DNA of 64,000 bases, taken from assembly GCF_000701685.1 (NCBI RefSeq), contig NZ_JNJO01000009.1, forward strand, positions 1 through 64,000, in the 5' to 3' direction. The translations under genes were made by a program, and so were the position numbers. Positions 54,130-63,494 of the stretch are shown piece by piece. The DNA comes from Gemella sanguinis ATCC 700632 (lineage in GTDB: Bacteria; Bacillota; Bacilli; Staphylococcales; Gemellaceae). Each line of letters begins with the position of its first letter. Position 1 is the first letter of the stretch. The notes below the pieces were generated by a model, which saw nothing but the letters and a program-made list of their open reading frames with translations, did not search any database and was not told the origin of the DNA.

Positions 54130-55035
54130 TTATTTCATTGCTTTTCTAGGATGATTAGAAAACATCCTTTTTATTGCTTTTGTTTTTTTCAAACTTTTTA
54201 TATATGATTTTAAACTATGTATATTTTTTAAACCTAAAATCTCTTGAACATCTTGAATTGGTACATTATCTTCTAACAAATGAACAGCTAAAGAATTTCG
54301 AAAATTCATTGTATTTAATTCTTTAGTTAAATCAAGTTCTTTTTGACGTTTTTTAAATATTTTCCAATATCCTTGTCTACTTATTCCTTCACCATCATGG
54401 TTTAAAAATAATTTACTTTCTTCAGAAATTGGAACTTTATGTTTTTTTAATGCATCCAAATAATTGCGGATTGCTTCAATTGATTCTGTATTCAAAGCTA
54501 CTGTTCTATAGCCATCCTGTTTTCTATACTTGATATAACCGATTTCTAAGTTAACATCTTTCATTTCTAAATTAATACATTCTGTAGGTTTAATCCCTAT
54601 TGAGTATGACAATTCGAATATTGCTTTATCTCTAAAATCATTTAAAGTAAGAGTATCAATATCTAATATTTGTGCAATCTCATCTCTAGTAAAAATAACT
54701 AAATCATGTTCAGCATCTTTTGTAATTTTTATATCAATCTGTGGTTTATCTTTAATAATATTTTTGTCAAAAAGATATTCGCTATATACGTGTACAGTTG
54801 ATACTGTTCTAGCAAGTGTAGCAGCTGAATATTTATTATCTCTTAAATATTCCATATAGTTATTAATACAAACCTCTGTTAACCATGAGCGAATATCATC
54901 GCAGTCATAGCCATTGCTATCAAGATAAATAAATAATTTTCTCAAATCACGTTCATATGATTTTACTGTGTTTGATGAAAAATGTTTTTTATCAATTAGA
55001 TAATTTTGAAAATCTTTAAAATCATTTTTGTTCAT
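54130..55035 (-). CDS. XerD-like protein, tyrosine-recombinase fold with altered catalytic residues
   Basis: A 301-residue XerD homologue. The N-terminal core-binding domain (1-95) is good, but the catalytic domain is degenerate: the first Arg is Lys (GIKPTEC, residue 149), the His of HxLR is Met (MNFRNS, 243), the next His is Leu (LGLKN, 269). Arg246 and Tyr278 remain. It holds the place of xerD in the staphylococcal cluster before scpA; streptococci have a similar XerD-like protein there. It is probably inactive as a recombinase and may serve Smc-ScpAB or another structural role. AGGGGG precedes ATG. Confidence 0.88.
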   Translation of the reverse strand: MNKNDFKDFQNYLIDKKHFSSNTVKSYERDLRKLFIYLDSNGYDCDDIRSWLTEVCINNYMEYLRDNKYSAATLARTVSTVHVYSEYLFDKNIIKDKPQIDIKITKDAEHDLVIFTRDEIAQILDIDTLTLNDFRDKAIFELSYSIGIKPTECINLEMKDVNLEIGYIKYRKQDGYRTVALNTESIEAIRNYLDALKKHKVPISEESKLFLNHDGEGISRQGYWKIFKKRQKELDLTKELNTMNFRNSLAVHLLEDNVPIQDVQEILGLKNIHSLKSYIKSLKKTKAIKRMFSNHPRKAMK

Positions 55036-55094
55036 AAAAATACCCCCTTAGTATTTTACAAATACTATCCCCTTATTATAAATATTATACTTAA

Positions 55095-55123
55095 ATTATA
55101 TCATCTATGCTACTTTATGTAAA
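55095..55123 (-). promoter_or_regulatory. Promoter of the xerD-like-scpAB-rluB-RR-murT-gatD operon
   Basis: On the - strand TTTACA (55118-55123), 17-bp spacer, TATAAT (55095-55100). No terminator is seen between this point and gatD, so about 5.8 kb may be one transcript. Confidence 0.7.
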
Positions 55124-55168
55124 TGTATTTGAATGATTTATACTCATTAATTTAATTATATTTTCAAA

Positions 55169-55236
55169 ATAAAAATACTTTAAAAATAAGCTTTAGAAAT
55201 AAATTATTTCTTAATCACGATATTTTTAAAGTATTA
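55169..55236 (-). terminator. Terminator of the YoaK-like gene
   Basis: A long AT-rich hairpin: outer AATACTTTAAAAATA / TATTTTTAAAGTATT and inner AGAAATAA / TTATTTCT, followed by T residues on the - strand. Confidence 0.75.
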
Positions 55237-55241
55237 TAATA

Positions 55242-55943
55242 TTATTTTTTTCTACCGAACTTATTTTTAATGCCTCTCACAAAGAATAAATTAATTATTA
55301 TTATAAATATAGGAACTAAAATAGCTTTATGAGAGTAATACTTAGATGATGCTGCACCTAAAATTACTCCAAATAAAAATACTAATATAACTATTAGATA
55401 AATAAAAAGAGGATCCTTACTTTCTTTTTTCTTTAAAAACATATATTTATATAGATGTTCCGTCATAGATCGTAAGTTACCAGTACAAAAAACACTTGCA
55501 AATACTAAGTTGTTTACTTTCCTGAATCCGTCATATTGAATAGCACAAATAAATGATATTACAATTGGACGTATATCAATACCAAATATAGAGTGTTTAA
55601 GAAAAATAAATAATAAAGCCAGTGATTGAGTAACTAATAACATATATATATGTTTAAATATTGATAGTTGTTTATATTTATTTTCTATAATTTTACTTAC
55701 CAATACTCCTAAAACAAAAGAAATGATTGGAACTAAATAATGTATAACATCAGATAATTTCCCTTCAATTATATCTACTCCCACAAATATTAAGTTTCCA
55801 GTTTGCGCATTCGCAAAAATTCCACCACAATTCACATAAGTATATGAATCAAAAAATCCTCCTATTACAGTCAACAATAGACAAAAAGCCAATTGTTCAT
55901 GAACAGGTAAGTTTTTGTTAATTAAAGTCTCTTTAAATTTCAT
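55242..55943 (-). CDS. YoaK-like membrane protein (DUF1275)
   Basis: A 233-residue membrane protein with six predicted helices and a basic C-terminal tail. The DUF1275 signature is clear: GGFFDSYTYVNCGGIFANAQ and TGNLIFVGVDI. Some relatives are linked to transport-like roles, but none is established. The Shine-Dalgarno sequence is 15 nt from ATG, longer than usual. It follows the Nudix gene by 29 bp and is probably cotranscribed. Confidence 0.88.
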   Translation of the reverse strand: MKFKETLINKNLPVHEQLAFCLLLTVIGGFFDSYTYVNCGGIFANAQTGNLIFVGVDIIEGKLSDVIHYLVPIISFVLGVLVSKIIENKYKQLSIFKHIYMLLVTQSLALLFIFLKHSIFGIDIRPIVISFICAIQYDGFRKVNNLVFASVFCTGNLRSMTEHLYKYMFLKKKESKDPLFIYLIVILVFLFGVILGAASSKYYSHKAILVPIFIIIINLFFVRGIKNKFGRKK

Positions 55944-55972
55944 AATAAAAAATATTTATCCTCCAATCTTTC

Positions 55973-56857
55973 CTAATCAAAAATTGTTTCCCAATCTTCT
56001 ATATTGTTATAACAATCAAAACACATTTTAATTTGATCAATTGTAGTTCTATTAGATGATAATTCAGGAAGGTTATCTAATGAGAAAAATTTTGCATCTA
56101 ATGTTTCAGTATTATCTTTGAAATAATGATCAATGTACTCACATAATACAAATATTTTCACCATACCATAAGGGAAATTAACATTATGGTGTCTATTATA
56201 ATCGAAGACAGCTATTATCTTATTTGGATTTACAATCGCCCCAGCTTCTTCACTAGCTTCTTTAATTATATTTTCCCTAACACTACGGTTAACATCTTGA
56301 TAACCACCAGGTAATGCCCATTTCCCGTCAATTTTTTCCTTAACTAATAATATCTTATTATCTTTTATTATAGCACCTCTATTTTCAACTTTTGGTGTTT
56401 GGTATCCTATTTCACCAGCGAAATTAATTTCGACTTTTTCAGGAGAAATATTGTACTTATAAGCCAGCATCTCACATGAAATCTCTCTTATTCTTTTAGA
56501 TCTTTCTCTATCAAATTTATCTTTACTATAAGCCAAAGAGCATTGAGCTAAAAACTGTAATTCTTGTGCCCAGTTTTTCCAAACATTATCTTCATAAACT
56601 TTTACTACGTCTTCTATTCTTTTTATAAATATAGCATCTTTTACATCAAGAAAATCATAATCCGTTTGTAATAAAAATACATTAACAAGATTTTCACTTA
56701 AGTTATTTTTATCAGCAGTTAAATATAAAGTATTTTGCTCTATACCTGTATTGTTTTCACAAAATTCAAAGTTAATTCCATTATTTAAAAAGATATTTTT
56801 TATGTCTTCTGTAACTCTGTATTCTAATGCAGAATCAATTAATAATTTTTGATACAT
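55973..56857 (-). CDS. Nudix hydrolase with N-terminal Nudix-associated domain
   Basis: A 294-residue protein. Residues 1-90 match nothing recognised; about 90-135 are the Nudix-associated helical segment (WAQELQFLAQCSLAYSKDKF); about 150-285 are the Nudix domain. The box reads LPGGYQDVNRSVRENIIKEA then SEEAGA: the first Glu of Gx5E is Arg, a feature of this DVN-type subfamily, while the metal-binding Glu pair is kept. Close relatives are annotated as ADP-ribose or similar pyrophosphatases; the substrate is unknown here. GGAGG precedes ATG at 13 nt. Confidence 0.85.
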   Translation of the reverse strand: MYQKLLIDSALEYRVTEDIKNIFLNNGINFEFCENNTGIEQNTLYLTADKNNLSENLVNVFLLQTDYDFLDVKDAIFIKRIEDVVKVYEDNVWKNWAQELQFLAQCSLAYSKDKFDRERSKRIREISCEMLAYKYNISPEKVEINFAGEIGYQTPKVENRGAIIKDNKILLVKEKIDGKWALPGGYQDVNRSVRENIIKEASEEAGAIVNPNKIIAVFDYNRHHNVNFPYGMVKIFVLCEYIDHYFKDNTETLDAKFFSLDNLPELSSNRTTIDQIKMCFDCYNNIEDWETIFD

Positions 56858-57011
56858 AAATATAATTGCACCTCCAATATTATCATTTAATTATATCACA
56901 TATAAAGAAATTTTTTCTACTACATTCTTATAAATTACATATAATTTTAAAGGATATATCTATACATATTCCCTTTACAATAATTTGTATATAAAAAATA
57001 TAATAAACTTC

Positions 57012-57040
57012 TTGTAAGAATTTCTTATTAGTTGTATAAT
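57012..57040 (+). promoter_or_regulatory. Promoter of the DUF2929 gene
   Basis: TTGTAA (57012-57017), 17-bp spacer, TATAAT (57035-57040), 34 nt before ATG with AAAGGAGG between. Confidence 0.75.
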
Positions 57041-57074
57041 TAAAGTTGTAAGTTATCATAAAGGAGGGGTTATC

Positions 57075-57272
57075 ATGAAATATATTATTTCTTTATTTTG
57101 GGCATTTATCTTCTCATTTATTGCAATATTTATTATTTCATCAATATTAGGAAGTAATGGACTATCAGGAGAAAATATGGTTCGTGACTGTTGTATTCTT
57201 TCTATAATATTTACAGCTTTTGTTGCTATATTAGAAGCAATTGGATTTGACAAAAAGCGCAGTGAAAATTAA
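57075..57272 (+). CDS. Small membrane protein of DUF2929 type (YjzD-like)
   Basis: A 65-residue two-helix membrane protein: MKYIISLFWAFIFSFIAIF, then a short loop with SGENMVRDCC and a second helix (42-58). The pattern matches the DUF2929/YjzD family, whose role is unknown. AAAGGAGG lies before ATG and it has its own promoter and terminator. Confidence 0.78.
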   Translation: MKYIISLFWAFIFSFIAIFIISSILGSNGLSGENMVRDCCILSIIFTAFVAILEAIGFDKKRSEN

Positions 57273-57289
57273 TAATAAATAGTTTATAG

Positions 57290-57332
57290 AAAGTAGGTAT
57301 TGTAGTTATTTACACTATTACCTACTTTTTTA
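57290..57332 (+). terminator. Terminator of the DUF2929 gene
   Basis: AAAGTAGGTA / TACCTACTTT stem with a loop of about 20 nt, followed by TTTT. Confidence 0.8.
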
Positions 57333-57349
57333 TATAGGAGTGTTAAATA

Positions 57350-57823
57350 ATGGATATAATGTTAGCTACAATGTGTTATATTGATAAAGGTGATAGCTTT
57401 CTTATGTTAAAACGTAATAAGAAAGAAAATGATATACATGAAGGATTAACTATAAGTGTTGGAGGTAAATTCGAACCTGGAGAAAGCCCTGAAGATTGCA
57501 TAATCAGAGAAGTAAAAGAAGAAACAAATTTAGATATAATATCTCCAAAGTTAAGAGGTATTATTACTTTTCCTTCTTTTGATGGAGAAAAAGATTGGTA
57601 TACGTATGTTTTTACTGCTACAGAGTATACTGGAAGTATGTTTGAAGACTGTAATGAGGGAGAATTAGTCTGGGTGAAAAAAACAGAAATACAAAATATA
57701 AAAACCTGGGAAGGAGATTATATTTTTCTTGATTGGCTTGTAAAAAATAAACCCTTTTTTTCAGCAAAATTTAATTATAAAAATAATAAATTTATCGATT
57801 ATACCGTTACTTTTTATGAATAA
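57350..57823 (+). CDS. Nudix hydrolase (MutT/8-oxo-dGTP-type)
   Basis: A 157-residue single-domain Nudix enzyme. The box is complete: GGKFEPGESPEDCIIREV then KEETNLDI. The N-terminal MCYIDKGDSFLMLKRNKKEND and later DWYTYVFTATEYTG place it with the 8-oxo-dGTP diphosphatase-like group that cleans the nucleotide pool; the substrate is not proven. AGGAG precedes ATG; the thioesterase gene follows 11 bp later. Confidence 0.88.
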   Translation: MDIMLATMCYIDKGDSFLMLKRNKKENDIHEGLTISVGGKFEPGESPEDCIIREVKEETNLDIISPKLRGIITFPSFDGEKDWYTYVFTATEYTGSMFEDCNEGELVWVKKTEIQNIKTWEGDYIFLDWLVKNKPFFSAKFNYKNNKFIDYTVTFYE

Positions 57824-57834
57824 AGGAGATAAGA

Positions 57835-58218
57835 ATGAATATTCAATTAGATAAAGTTTTTGAAGAAAGTTATATTGTTAAAAATGAGAATAGTGCTAAA
57901 AATATGGGAAGTGGTGATTTAGCCGTACTTTCAACACCTAGTTTAGTTGCATTTATGGAAAATGCTGCAAAAAACTATTTAAATGAATTTTTACCTGAAG
58001 AAATGGGAAGTGTTGGAAGTAATATAAATATTGCTCATATTGCTCCTACTCTTATAGGAAATTCTATTACTGTTAGAGGAAAAATTACTGAAGTAATAAA
58101 AGAAAAAATTATTAAGTTCTCAATAGAAGCATATGAAAAAGATAAAAAAATTGGTAATGCAGAACATACTCGTGTTATTATAAATAATACGAAATTTTTA
58201 GAAAAACTAAATAGTTAA
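57835..58218 (+). CDS. Hotdog-fold thioesterase (FlK-like)
   Basis: A 127-residue single hotdog domain. The motif STPSLVAFMENAA contains the Thr/Glu pair of fluoroacetyl-CoA-thioesterase-like proteins and GSNINIAHIAPT the catalytic-His region. These enzymes hydrolyse short acyl-CoAs; the substrate is unknown. AAAGGAG precedes ATG and it is probably cotranscribed with the Nudix gene. Confidence 0.87.
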   Translation: MNIQLDKVFEESYIVKNENSAKNMGSGDLAVLSTPSLVAFMENAAKNYLNEFLPEEMGSVGSNINIAHIAPTLIGNSITVRGKITEVIKEKIIKFSIEAYEKDKKIGNAEHTRVIINNTKFLEKLNS

Positions 58219-58222
58219 AACC

Positions 58223-58259
58223 AAAAAAGCTACAGGATTTACACTCTGTAGCTTTTTTG
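58223..58259. terminator. Bidirectional terminator
   Basis: AAAAAAGCTACAG / CTGTAGCTTTTTT stem with a 10-nt loop between the thioesterase gene and the convergent codY. Confidence 0.93.
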
Positions 58260-58300
58260 TTGTATTTATTAAATACTATTTAATTTTGTACAAGTTACAA

Positions 58301-59083
58301 TTAAAATTCATTTGAAAAAATTAATTCTAAGAAATATTCTTTTAGAACTTTTATATAAGTTCCTTTCATACCTAAAGATTTAGATTCTATAATACCAGCA
58401 CTCTCAAGTTTTCTAAGTGCGTTAACTATAACAGAGCGAGTAATACCTACTCTATCAGCTATTTTACTTGCTATAAGTAATCCTTCAGTACCATCTAATT
58501 CTCTAAAAATATGTTCAATAGCTTCTTTTTCAGAATATGAAAGTGAGTTTATAGCCATATTCACCATGTCTTTATCACGAGCAATATTTTTCTCTTTGTC
58601 TTGTTTCTCATGCATTATTTCTATACCAACAACTGTTGATGCGTATTCAGCTAATACTAAATCATCTTCATTAAAATCACTTTCCATTCTACCGATAACA
58701 AGAGTTCCTAAACGTTCTCCACCACCTCTTATCGGTAAAACTACAGTATATGTATTTCCTTCAAAACGTTCTTCTTCTTCTTCTGGAAAAATCGAAAGGG
58801 GATTTTGAAATGGAATATTTACTTTTGTAGCATATACTTTTAATGTAGCATCTAAATAAGCTTTTGGTACTTTTCTATCACGTATAATTTTTTCCATACG
58901 CTCATTCGAATAATCAATTATTGAATCATATCCAAGTATATTTCCTTCTGTATCTAGGATATAAACAACAGAATCTAATATTGGACTAAGTCTCATGGCC
59001 ATTGACTCGAAGTCTACATTTTCATGTCTTCCTTCTTGTAATATTGTACTAATTTTTCTTGTTTTTTGTAATAAACTTGCCAT
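58301..59083 (-). CDS. codY: Global repressor CodY
   Basis: Senses GTP and branched-chain amino acids and represses nutrient-uptake and biosynthesis genes. The 260 residues: GAF domain (1-155; LLQKTRKISTILQEG, ILDSVVYILDTEGNILGY), and a C-terminal winged helix (ASKIADRVGITRSVIVNALR). AAGGAG precedes ATG. A 13/15 CodY box overlaps its own promoter, so autorepression is likely. The amino-acid importer at 40-42 kb is a plausible target. Confidence 0.97.
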   Translation of the reverse strand: MASLLQKTRKISTILQEGRHENVDFESMAMRLSPILDSVVYILDTEGNILGYDSIIDYSNERMEKIIRDRKVPKAYLDATLKVYATKVNIPFQNPLSIFPEEEEERFEGNTYTVVLPIRGGGERLGTLVIGRMESDFNEDDLVLAEYASTVVGIEIMHEKQDKEKNIARDKDMVNMAINSLSYSEKEAIEHIFRELDGTEGLLIASKIADRVGITRSVIVNALRKLESAGIIESKSLGMKGTYIKVLKEYFLELIFSNEF

Positions 59084-59115
59084 TTTTTTCTCCTTACAAA
59101 AATACTTCCTGAATC

Positions 59116-59144
59116 ATTATAACACTTTTTTCAGAAAATTGTAA
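59116..59144 (-). promoter_or_regulatory. Promoter of codY
   Basis: On the - strand TTACAA (59139-59144), 17-bp spacer, extended TGT and TATAAT (59116-59121). Confidence 0.75.
59126..59140 (-). promoter_or_regulatory. CodY box in codY promoter
   Basis: On the - strand AATTTTCTGAAAAAA matches AATTTTCWGAAAATT at 13 of 15 positions and lies across the end of the -35 box and the spacer, positioned to block polymerase. Confidence 0.7.
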
Positions 59145-59163
59145 GACTTTTTTATAAAATTTT

Positions 59164-60468
59164 TTAATCAATTTTGAAATTTTCTAAAATTTCTAATGAT
59201 CTATTAGCGTATCTTTCATACTTTTCTTTTTTATCTTTAATACGTTCAGGTAATGGCTTAATTATACCGAAGTTTGCGTTCATTGGTTGAAAATTCTTAC
59301 TAGTATTATCAACTATGTAATTTGCCATTGCTCCTATCATAGTTTCCGTAGGAAAAATTATTTGTTTATCTTCTTGATTGTATAATGCATTTAATGCAGC
59401 TACGATACCTGAAGCAGCACTTTCTACATATCCCTCTACTCCAGTCATTTGACCTGCAAAATAAATATTTTTTTCTTCTTTTAATTTATATGTTTTTTCT
59501 AATAATTGTGGTGAATTTAAATATGTATTTCTATGCATAACACCATATCTTACAATGTTCGCATTTTCTAATCCTGGTATCATATTAATAATACGTTTTT
59601 GCTCTCCCCATTTTAAGTGTGTTTGGAATCCTACGATATTATATAGAGTACCTTCACTATTATCCTGTCTAAGTTGCACTACTGCATAAGGGCGTTTATC
59701 TGTTTTTGGATCTTCTAACCCAACAGGTTTCATAGGACCGAATAATAAAGTTTTTTCTCCTCGTTTAGCCATCTCTTCAAATGGCATACACCCTTCAAAG
59801 TAAATCTCTTTTTCAAACTCTTTTAATGGAGCTGCCTCTGCAGTAATTAATGCATTATAAAAATTAAAAAATTCATCCTTTGTCATAGGACAATTTAAAT
59901 ACGCGGCTTCTCCTTTATCGTATCTTGATTTTAAGTAAACTTTATTCATATCAATTGAATCTTTTTCTATAATAGGTGCAGCCGCATCATAGAAGTATAG
60001 CCCTTCTTGTTTAGTATAAGTTCTTATATCTTGACTCAATGCATCAGAAGTTAAGGGACCAGTTGCAACTACAACTGGAATATCACCTTTTGGAATCTGT
60101 GTTAATTCTTCCTCTATTACATTAATATTTGGATGATTTTTTATAGTTTCTGTAATCATCTCAGAAAACTTATCTCTATCAACTGCTAATGCTCCACCAG
60201 CAGGTACTTGTGTGGCATCTGCACATCTTATAATTAAAGAATCTAATCTTCTCATTTCCTCTTTTAAAAGGCCAACTGCATTTGTAATATTATTAGCACG
60301 TAATGAATTTGAGCATACTAATTCCGCAAAATTTTGTGTCTTATGAGCTGGAGTCATTTTTTTTGGTCGCATTTCATATAAATCAACATTAACTCCTCTT
60401 TTAGCTAATTGCCAAGCAGCTTCACTTCCTGCTAGCCCAGCCCCTATTACTATTACTTTTTTTTCCAT
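59164..60468 (-). CDS. trmFO: Methylenetetrahydrofolate-tRNA-(uracil-5-)-methyltransferase TrmFO
   Basis: Folate/FAD-dependent enzyme forming m5U54 in the T loop of tRNAs. The 434 residues: FAD site [19 protein letters not shown] at the N-terminus, [14 protein letters not shown], the active-site Cys in [12 protein letters not shown], and [23 protein letters not shown] precedes ATG. It follows thiI by 17 bp. Confidence 0.97.
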   Translation of the reverse strand: MEKKVIVIGAGLAGSEAAWQLAKRGVNVDLYEMRPKKMTPAHKTQNFAELVCSNSLRANNITNAVGLLKEEMRRLDSLIIRCADATQVPAGGALAVDRDKFSEMITETIKNHPNINVIEEELTQIPKGDIPVVVATGPLTSDALSQDIRTYTKQEGLYFYDAAAPIIEKDSIDMNKVYLKSRYDKGEAAYLNCPMTKDEFFNFYNALITAEAAPLKEFEKEIYFEGCMPFEEMAKRGEKTLLFGPMKPVGLEDPKTDKRPYAVVQLRQDNSEGTLYNIVGFQTHLKWGEQKRIINMIPGLENANIVRYGVMHRNTYLNSPQLLEKTYKLKEEKNIYFAGQMTGVEGYVESAASGIVAALNALYNQEDKQIIFPTETMIGAMANYIVDNTSKNFQPMNANFGIIKPLPERIKDKKEKYERYANRSLEILENFKID

Positions 60469-60485
60469 TAAATCTCTCTCTTTCT

Positions 60486-61727
60486 TTATAATAAATCTGA
60501 AAAATCTTCTTTAACTACTTTTTGTTCACTTATGTCTTTAGTTATTACTTGTCCATTTCTATCAAATAAATATGTTTTAACTGATGATAATGTTTCTTCA
60601 ATTAACTCTGAATAATCATCTCGTGCTTCATACTGTTTTATTTTTTCTAATCTTGGTCGAGTTTTTGGAGCTTTAGGAGTAAATATTGTACAGCAATCTT
60701 CAAACGGTAAATTCGAGATTTCTAATGTATCAATATCTTGAGCTATTTTTATTATATCTACTTTATCCATAGTTAATAAAGGTCTCAAAACAGGTAGATT
60801 AGTTACCTCATTTATACAATTCATTGATTCTAAAGTTTGACTGGCAACTTGGCCTAATGATTCTCCAGTTGCAATAGCTAAACAACCTTCTTTATTTGCT
60901 ACTTCTTCAGCTATACGCAGCATAAATCTTCTAGTAGATGTCATAGTATAATTTGATGGTATTCTTTTTACAATTTCAGTTTGTAATTTTGTAAAATTAA
61001 CAACATGAAGTTTAATTTTACCAACAACTTCACTAAGTTTAATTGTTAAATCAAATATTTTTTGAAGTGCTTCTTGTGATGTAAAAGGAGGAGATTGGAA
61101 ATGAATCATTTCTACTTCAACACCTTTTACTTGTAAAGTATGAGCAGCAACTGGCGAATCTATTCCACCAGATAGTAATAACAAGGCTTTTGATGATGTA
61201 TTAACAGGGAAACCACCAACACCTTTAATAAAATCTGTGAAAATAAAGATTCCTTCACTTCTTACTTCAACATTTATAATGAAGTCTGGTTGTTTTACAT
61301 TAACTTTTAAGTTCTTATAATTAATAAGGACATGGCTACCAAAAATATTATTTAACTCGTTGGTATGAAATTCGAAGTTTTTATTTGGTCTTTTTGTCTG
61401 TATTTTAAATGTATATTCCTTATCTAATTTAGTTTGTAATAAATTATCAATTACTTTTTTGGCATCCTCTACATCTAATTTAGCACGTAAAACAGGTGAA
61501 AAATTATGTATTCCAGGAACCTTTTTTAATTTAGACATTATTTGTTCTACATCTTTGTTACTATCTAAATGTATATACATTCTGTCACGTTTAGTTTGAA
61601 TATGAAAGCCTTCTAATCCTTTAAGATTATAACGTATATTTTTTGTAAGTTTTTTTAAAAATTCATTTCTATTACCAGATTTTAGTGTTAGTTCACCGTA
61701 TCTAATTATAATATGACTATATTCCAC
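60486..61727 (-). CDS. thiI: tRNA 4-thiouridine sulfurtransferase ThiI
   Basis: Adds sulfur to U8 of tRNA and serves thiamine synthesis. The 413 residues: N-terminal ferredoxin-like and THUMP domains (about 1-165), PP-loop [15 protein letters not shown] (about 182-196), and a C-terminal region with [16 protein letters not shown] and EDCCTIF. The rhodanese domain of E. coli ThiI is absent, as usual in Firmicutes. Start is GTG 61727 with AGAGG; it overlaps the cysteine desulfurase gene, its sulfur donor, by 11 bp. Confidence 0.96.
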   Translation of the reverse strand: MEYSHIIIRYGELTLKSGNRNEFLKKLTKNIRYNLKGLEGFHIQTKRDRMYIHLDSNKDVEQIMSKLKKVPGIHNFSPVLRAKLDVEDAKKVIDNLLQTKLDKEYTFKIQTKRPNKNFEFHTNELNNIFGSHVLINYKNLKVNVKQPDFIINVEVRSEGIFIFTDFIKGVGGFPVNTSSKALLLLSGGIDSPVAAHTLQVKGVEVEMIHFQSPPFTSQEALQKIFDLTIKLSEVVGKIKLHVVNFTKLQTEIVKRIPSNYTMTSTRRFMLRIAEEVANKEGCLAIATGESLGQVASQTLESMNCINEVTNLPVLRPLLTMDKVDIIKIAQDIDTLEISNLPFEDCCTIFTPKAPKTRPRLEKIKQYEARDDYSELIEETLSSVKTYLFDRNGQVITKDISEQKVVKEDFSDLL

Positions 61728-62868
61728 TTTCTATTACCTCTCTAAATTTTTTATTGTATTCTTCTTTAAACACTTCAACAAATGTCTTTATTTCCTCTAG
61801 TTTAGTTTTATAAGAAAAACTAACTCGAATACTTCCTTCTATATTTTCTTTTGATAATCCTCTAGCATATAAAGCTTCATTCAGATGAAATGTTTTTGAT
61901 GAGCAAGCACTTGTTGTTGAAACCATTATTCCACGTTCATTAAGAGAATTTATAATAGCTTCTCCTTTTATCTTAGGTAGACTAATATTTATTATTGAAT
62001 CTACGTAATTATCATCTAATGGAGAATTAATAACAACGTGGTTTATACTGTGAAGTTCATCAATTATTAATTTTTTGAATTCCCTATGTTTCTTTAAAAC
62101 ATCTGGTGTTATTTCATATGACAATCTAAGTGCTTTTGCTAAACTTACTGCTCCTGCTACATTAACTGTTCCACTACGAAGACCATTTTCTTGACCTCCT
62201 CCAAATGTAATATTATGAACTGTTCTTCTTGATTTAAGATAAAGAACTCCTACGCCTTTTATACCATGAAATTTATGAGCAGAAATAGAATAGCTATCAA
62301 TATCGGATAAGTTAATTTCTTTTTTTAAAACACCTTGAACACCATCAACATGAAAATGAACTTTTGGATACTCTTTTAAAAGTTCAACTATTTCTTTAAT
62401 CGGTTGAACTCCTCCATAAACATTATTTACGTGCATTACACTAAGTAAAATTGTTTCTTTCGTAATGAGTGATTTTAGATGATTTAAATCTATTAAACCA
62501 TTACTATCTACATTAAGATAATCTAAAATAAATCCTCTTCTTTCTAGTTCTCTATATGTCTCCAAAACAGAAGGATGTTCTATTTTTGAAACTATTATTC
62601 TATTACCAAAGTCTTTTTTATGCTCCAGTGAACCTATAATAGCTATATTATTACTTTCTGTTGCACATGAAGTAAAATATATTGTTTCTTTTTCTACTTT
62701 TAGTATGTCTGCTACTTGTTTACGTGCAGCATCTAATAATTTATTAGTTGTCTTTCCAAATTTATTAATACTAGCTGGATTCCCATAATAATTATCATTG
62801 ACTTCAACAAAAGTTTCCAATACTTCTTTATAAGGTTTTGTTGTCGCACAATTATCTAAATATATCAT
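61717..62868 (-). CDS. Cysteine desulfurase (IscS/NifS-type, ThiI partner)
   Basis: PLP enzyme releasing persulfide sulfur from cysteine. The 383 residues: MIYLDNCATTKPYKEVL, CATESNNIAI, the PLP lysine in SISAHKFHGIKG (about 201), and the active Cys in STTSACSSK (about 324). ATG 62868 is set by GAAGG upstream; six earlier codons are discounted. The overlap with thiI matches the nifZ-thiI pair of Bacillus. Confidence 0.94.
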   Translation of the reverse strand: MIYLDNCATTKPYKEVLETFVEVNDNYYGNPASINKFGKTTNKLLDAARKQVADILKVEKETIYFTSCATESNNIAIIGSLEHKKDFGNRIIVSKIEHPSVLETYRELERRGFILDYLNVDSNGLIDLNHLKSLITKETILLSVMHVNNVYGGVQPIKEIVELLKEYPKVHFHVDGVQGVLKKEINLSDIDSYSISAHKFHGIKGVGVLYLKSRRTVHNITFGGGQENGLRSGTVNVAGAVSLAKALRLSYEITPDVLKKHREFKKLIIDELHSINHVVINSPLDDNYVDSIINISLPKIKGEAIINSLNERGIMVSTTSACSSKTFHLNEALYARGLSKENIEGSIRVSFSYKTKLEEIKTFVEVFKEEYNKKFREVIESGI

Positions 62869-63001
62869 TTTCGACACCTTCCCCAATTTTATTTAAATTA
62901 AAATTTATTTTTTACAAATTACTATAAAAGTATATAACAAATATTAGGTTTAATCAATAAAAACCAATCATAAACAAATATTCATAATTTAATAAATTCA
63001 T

Positions 63002-63054
63002 AAAAATAACGACCATTAAAAAGTCAAGTTTGAATTATAACTTTTAAAGGTCGT
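63002..63054 (-). terminator. Terminator of the thioesterase-plsC group
   Basis: ACGACC / GGTCGT with inner AAAAGT / ACTTTT pairing, followed on the - strand by TATTTTTA. Confidence 0.75.
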
Positions 63055-63070
63055 ATCATTTTTAGTTTAA

Positions 63071-63493
63071 CTAGTTGTTGTTTACAACATCTTTTAAAAT
63101 TTGATCCCATTTTGGTAAATATCTATCTACTCTTATGGCACGATCACTATCAGTTCCTAAAATATTATGTGATGTAGAAGCTAATATTACTATTACCCCA
63201 TCAACATAAAATTCATAAGAAAATATGGTTTTTATACCATTGTGTTTCTCAATCCATGTTTTGATGAAAATATCAGTGTTTTCGAAACGAATATTACTTT
63301 TAATTGAATATTTAACATCAATATCAGCATAGTATAAGTCATAATCAATTAATGAATCAATATCGATTCCTAAACCATTTAGATAATATTTTTTAGCTAA
63401 ATTAAGCCAATCATATATGTATTTATTATCTAAATAACCAGCACTATTAAAAAATTTTTTTTCTAATTTAAACTTTATAGTTTTTTCGTACAT
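63071..63493 (-). CDS. Acyl-CoA thioesterase-like hotdog protein
   Basis: A 140-residue single hotdog domain of the 4-hydroxybenzoyl-CoA thioesterase type: FNSAGYLDNKYIYDWLNLAK in the catalytic-helix region, and NIRFENTDIFIKTWIEKHNG. The usual catalytic Asp position is occupied within GYLDN. Substrate unknown. It follows plsC by 1 bp, so a link to acyl-chain metabolism is plausible. Confidence 0.82.
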   Translation of the reverse strand: MYEKTIKFKLEKKFFNSAGYLDNKYIYDWLNLAKKYYLNGLGIDIDSLIDYDLYYADIDVKYSIKSNIRFENTDIFIKTWIEKHNGIKTIFSYEFYVDGVIVILASTSHNILGTDSDRAIRVDRYLPKWDQILKDVVNNN

Positions 63494-63494
63494 A

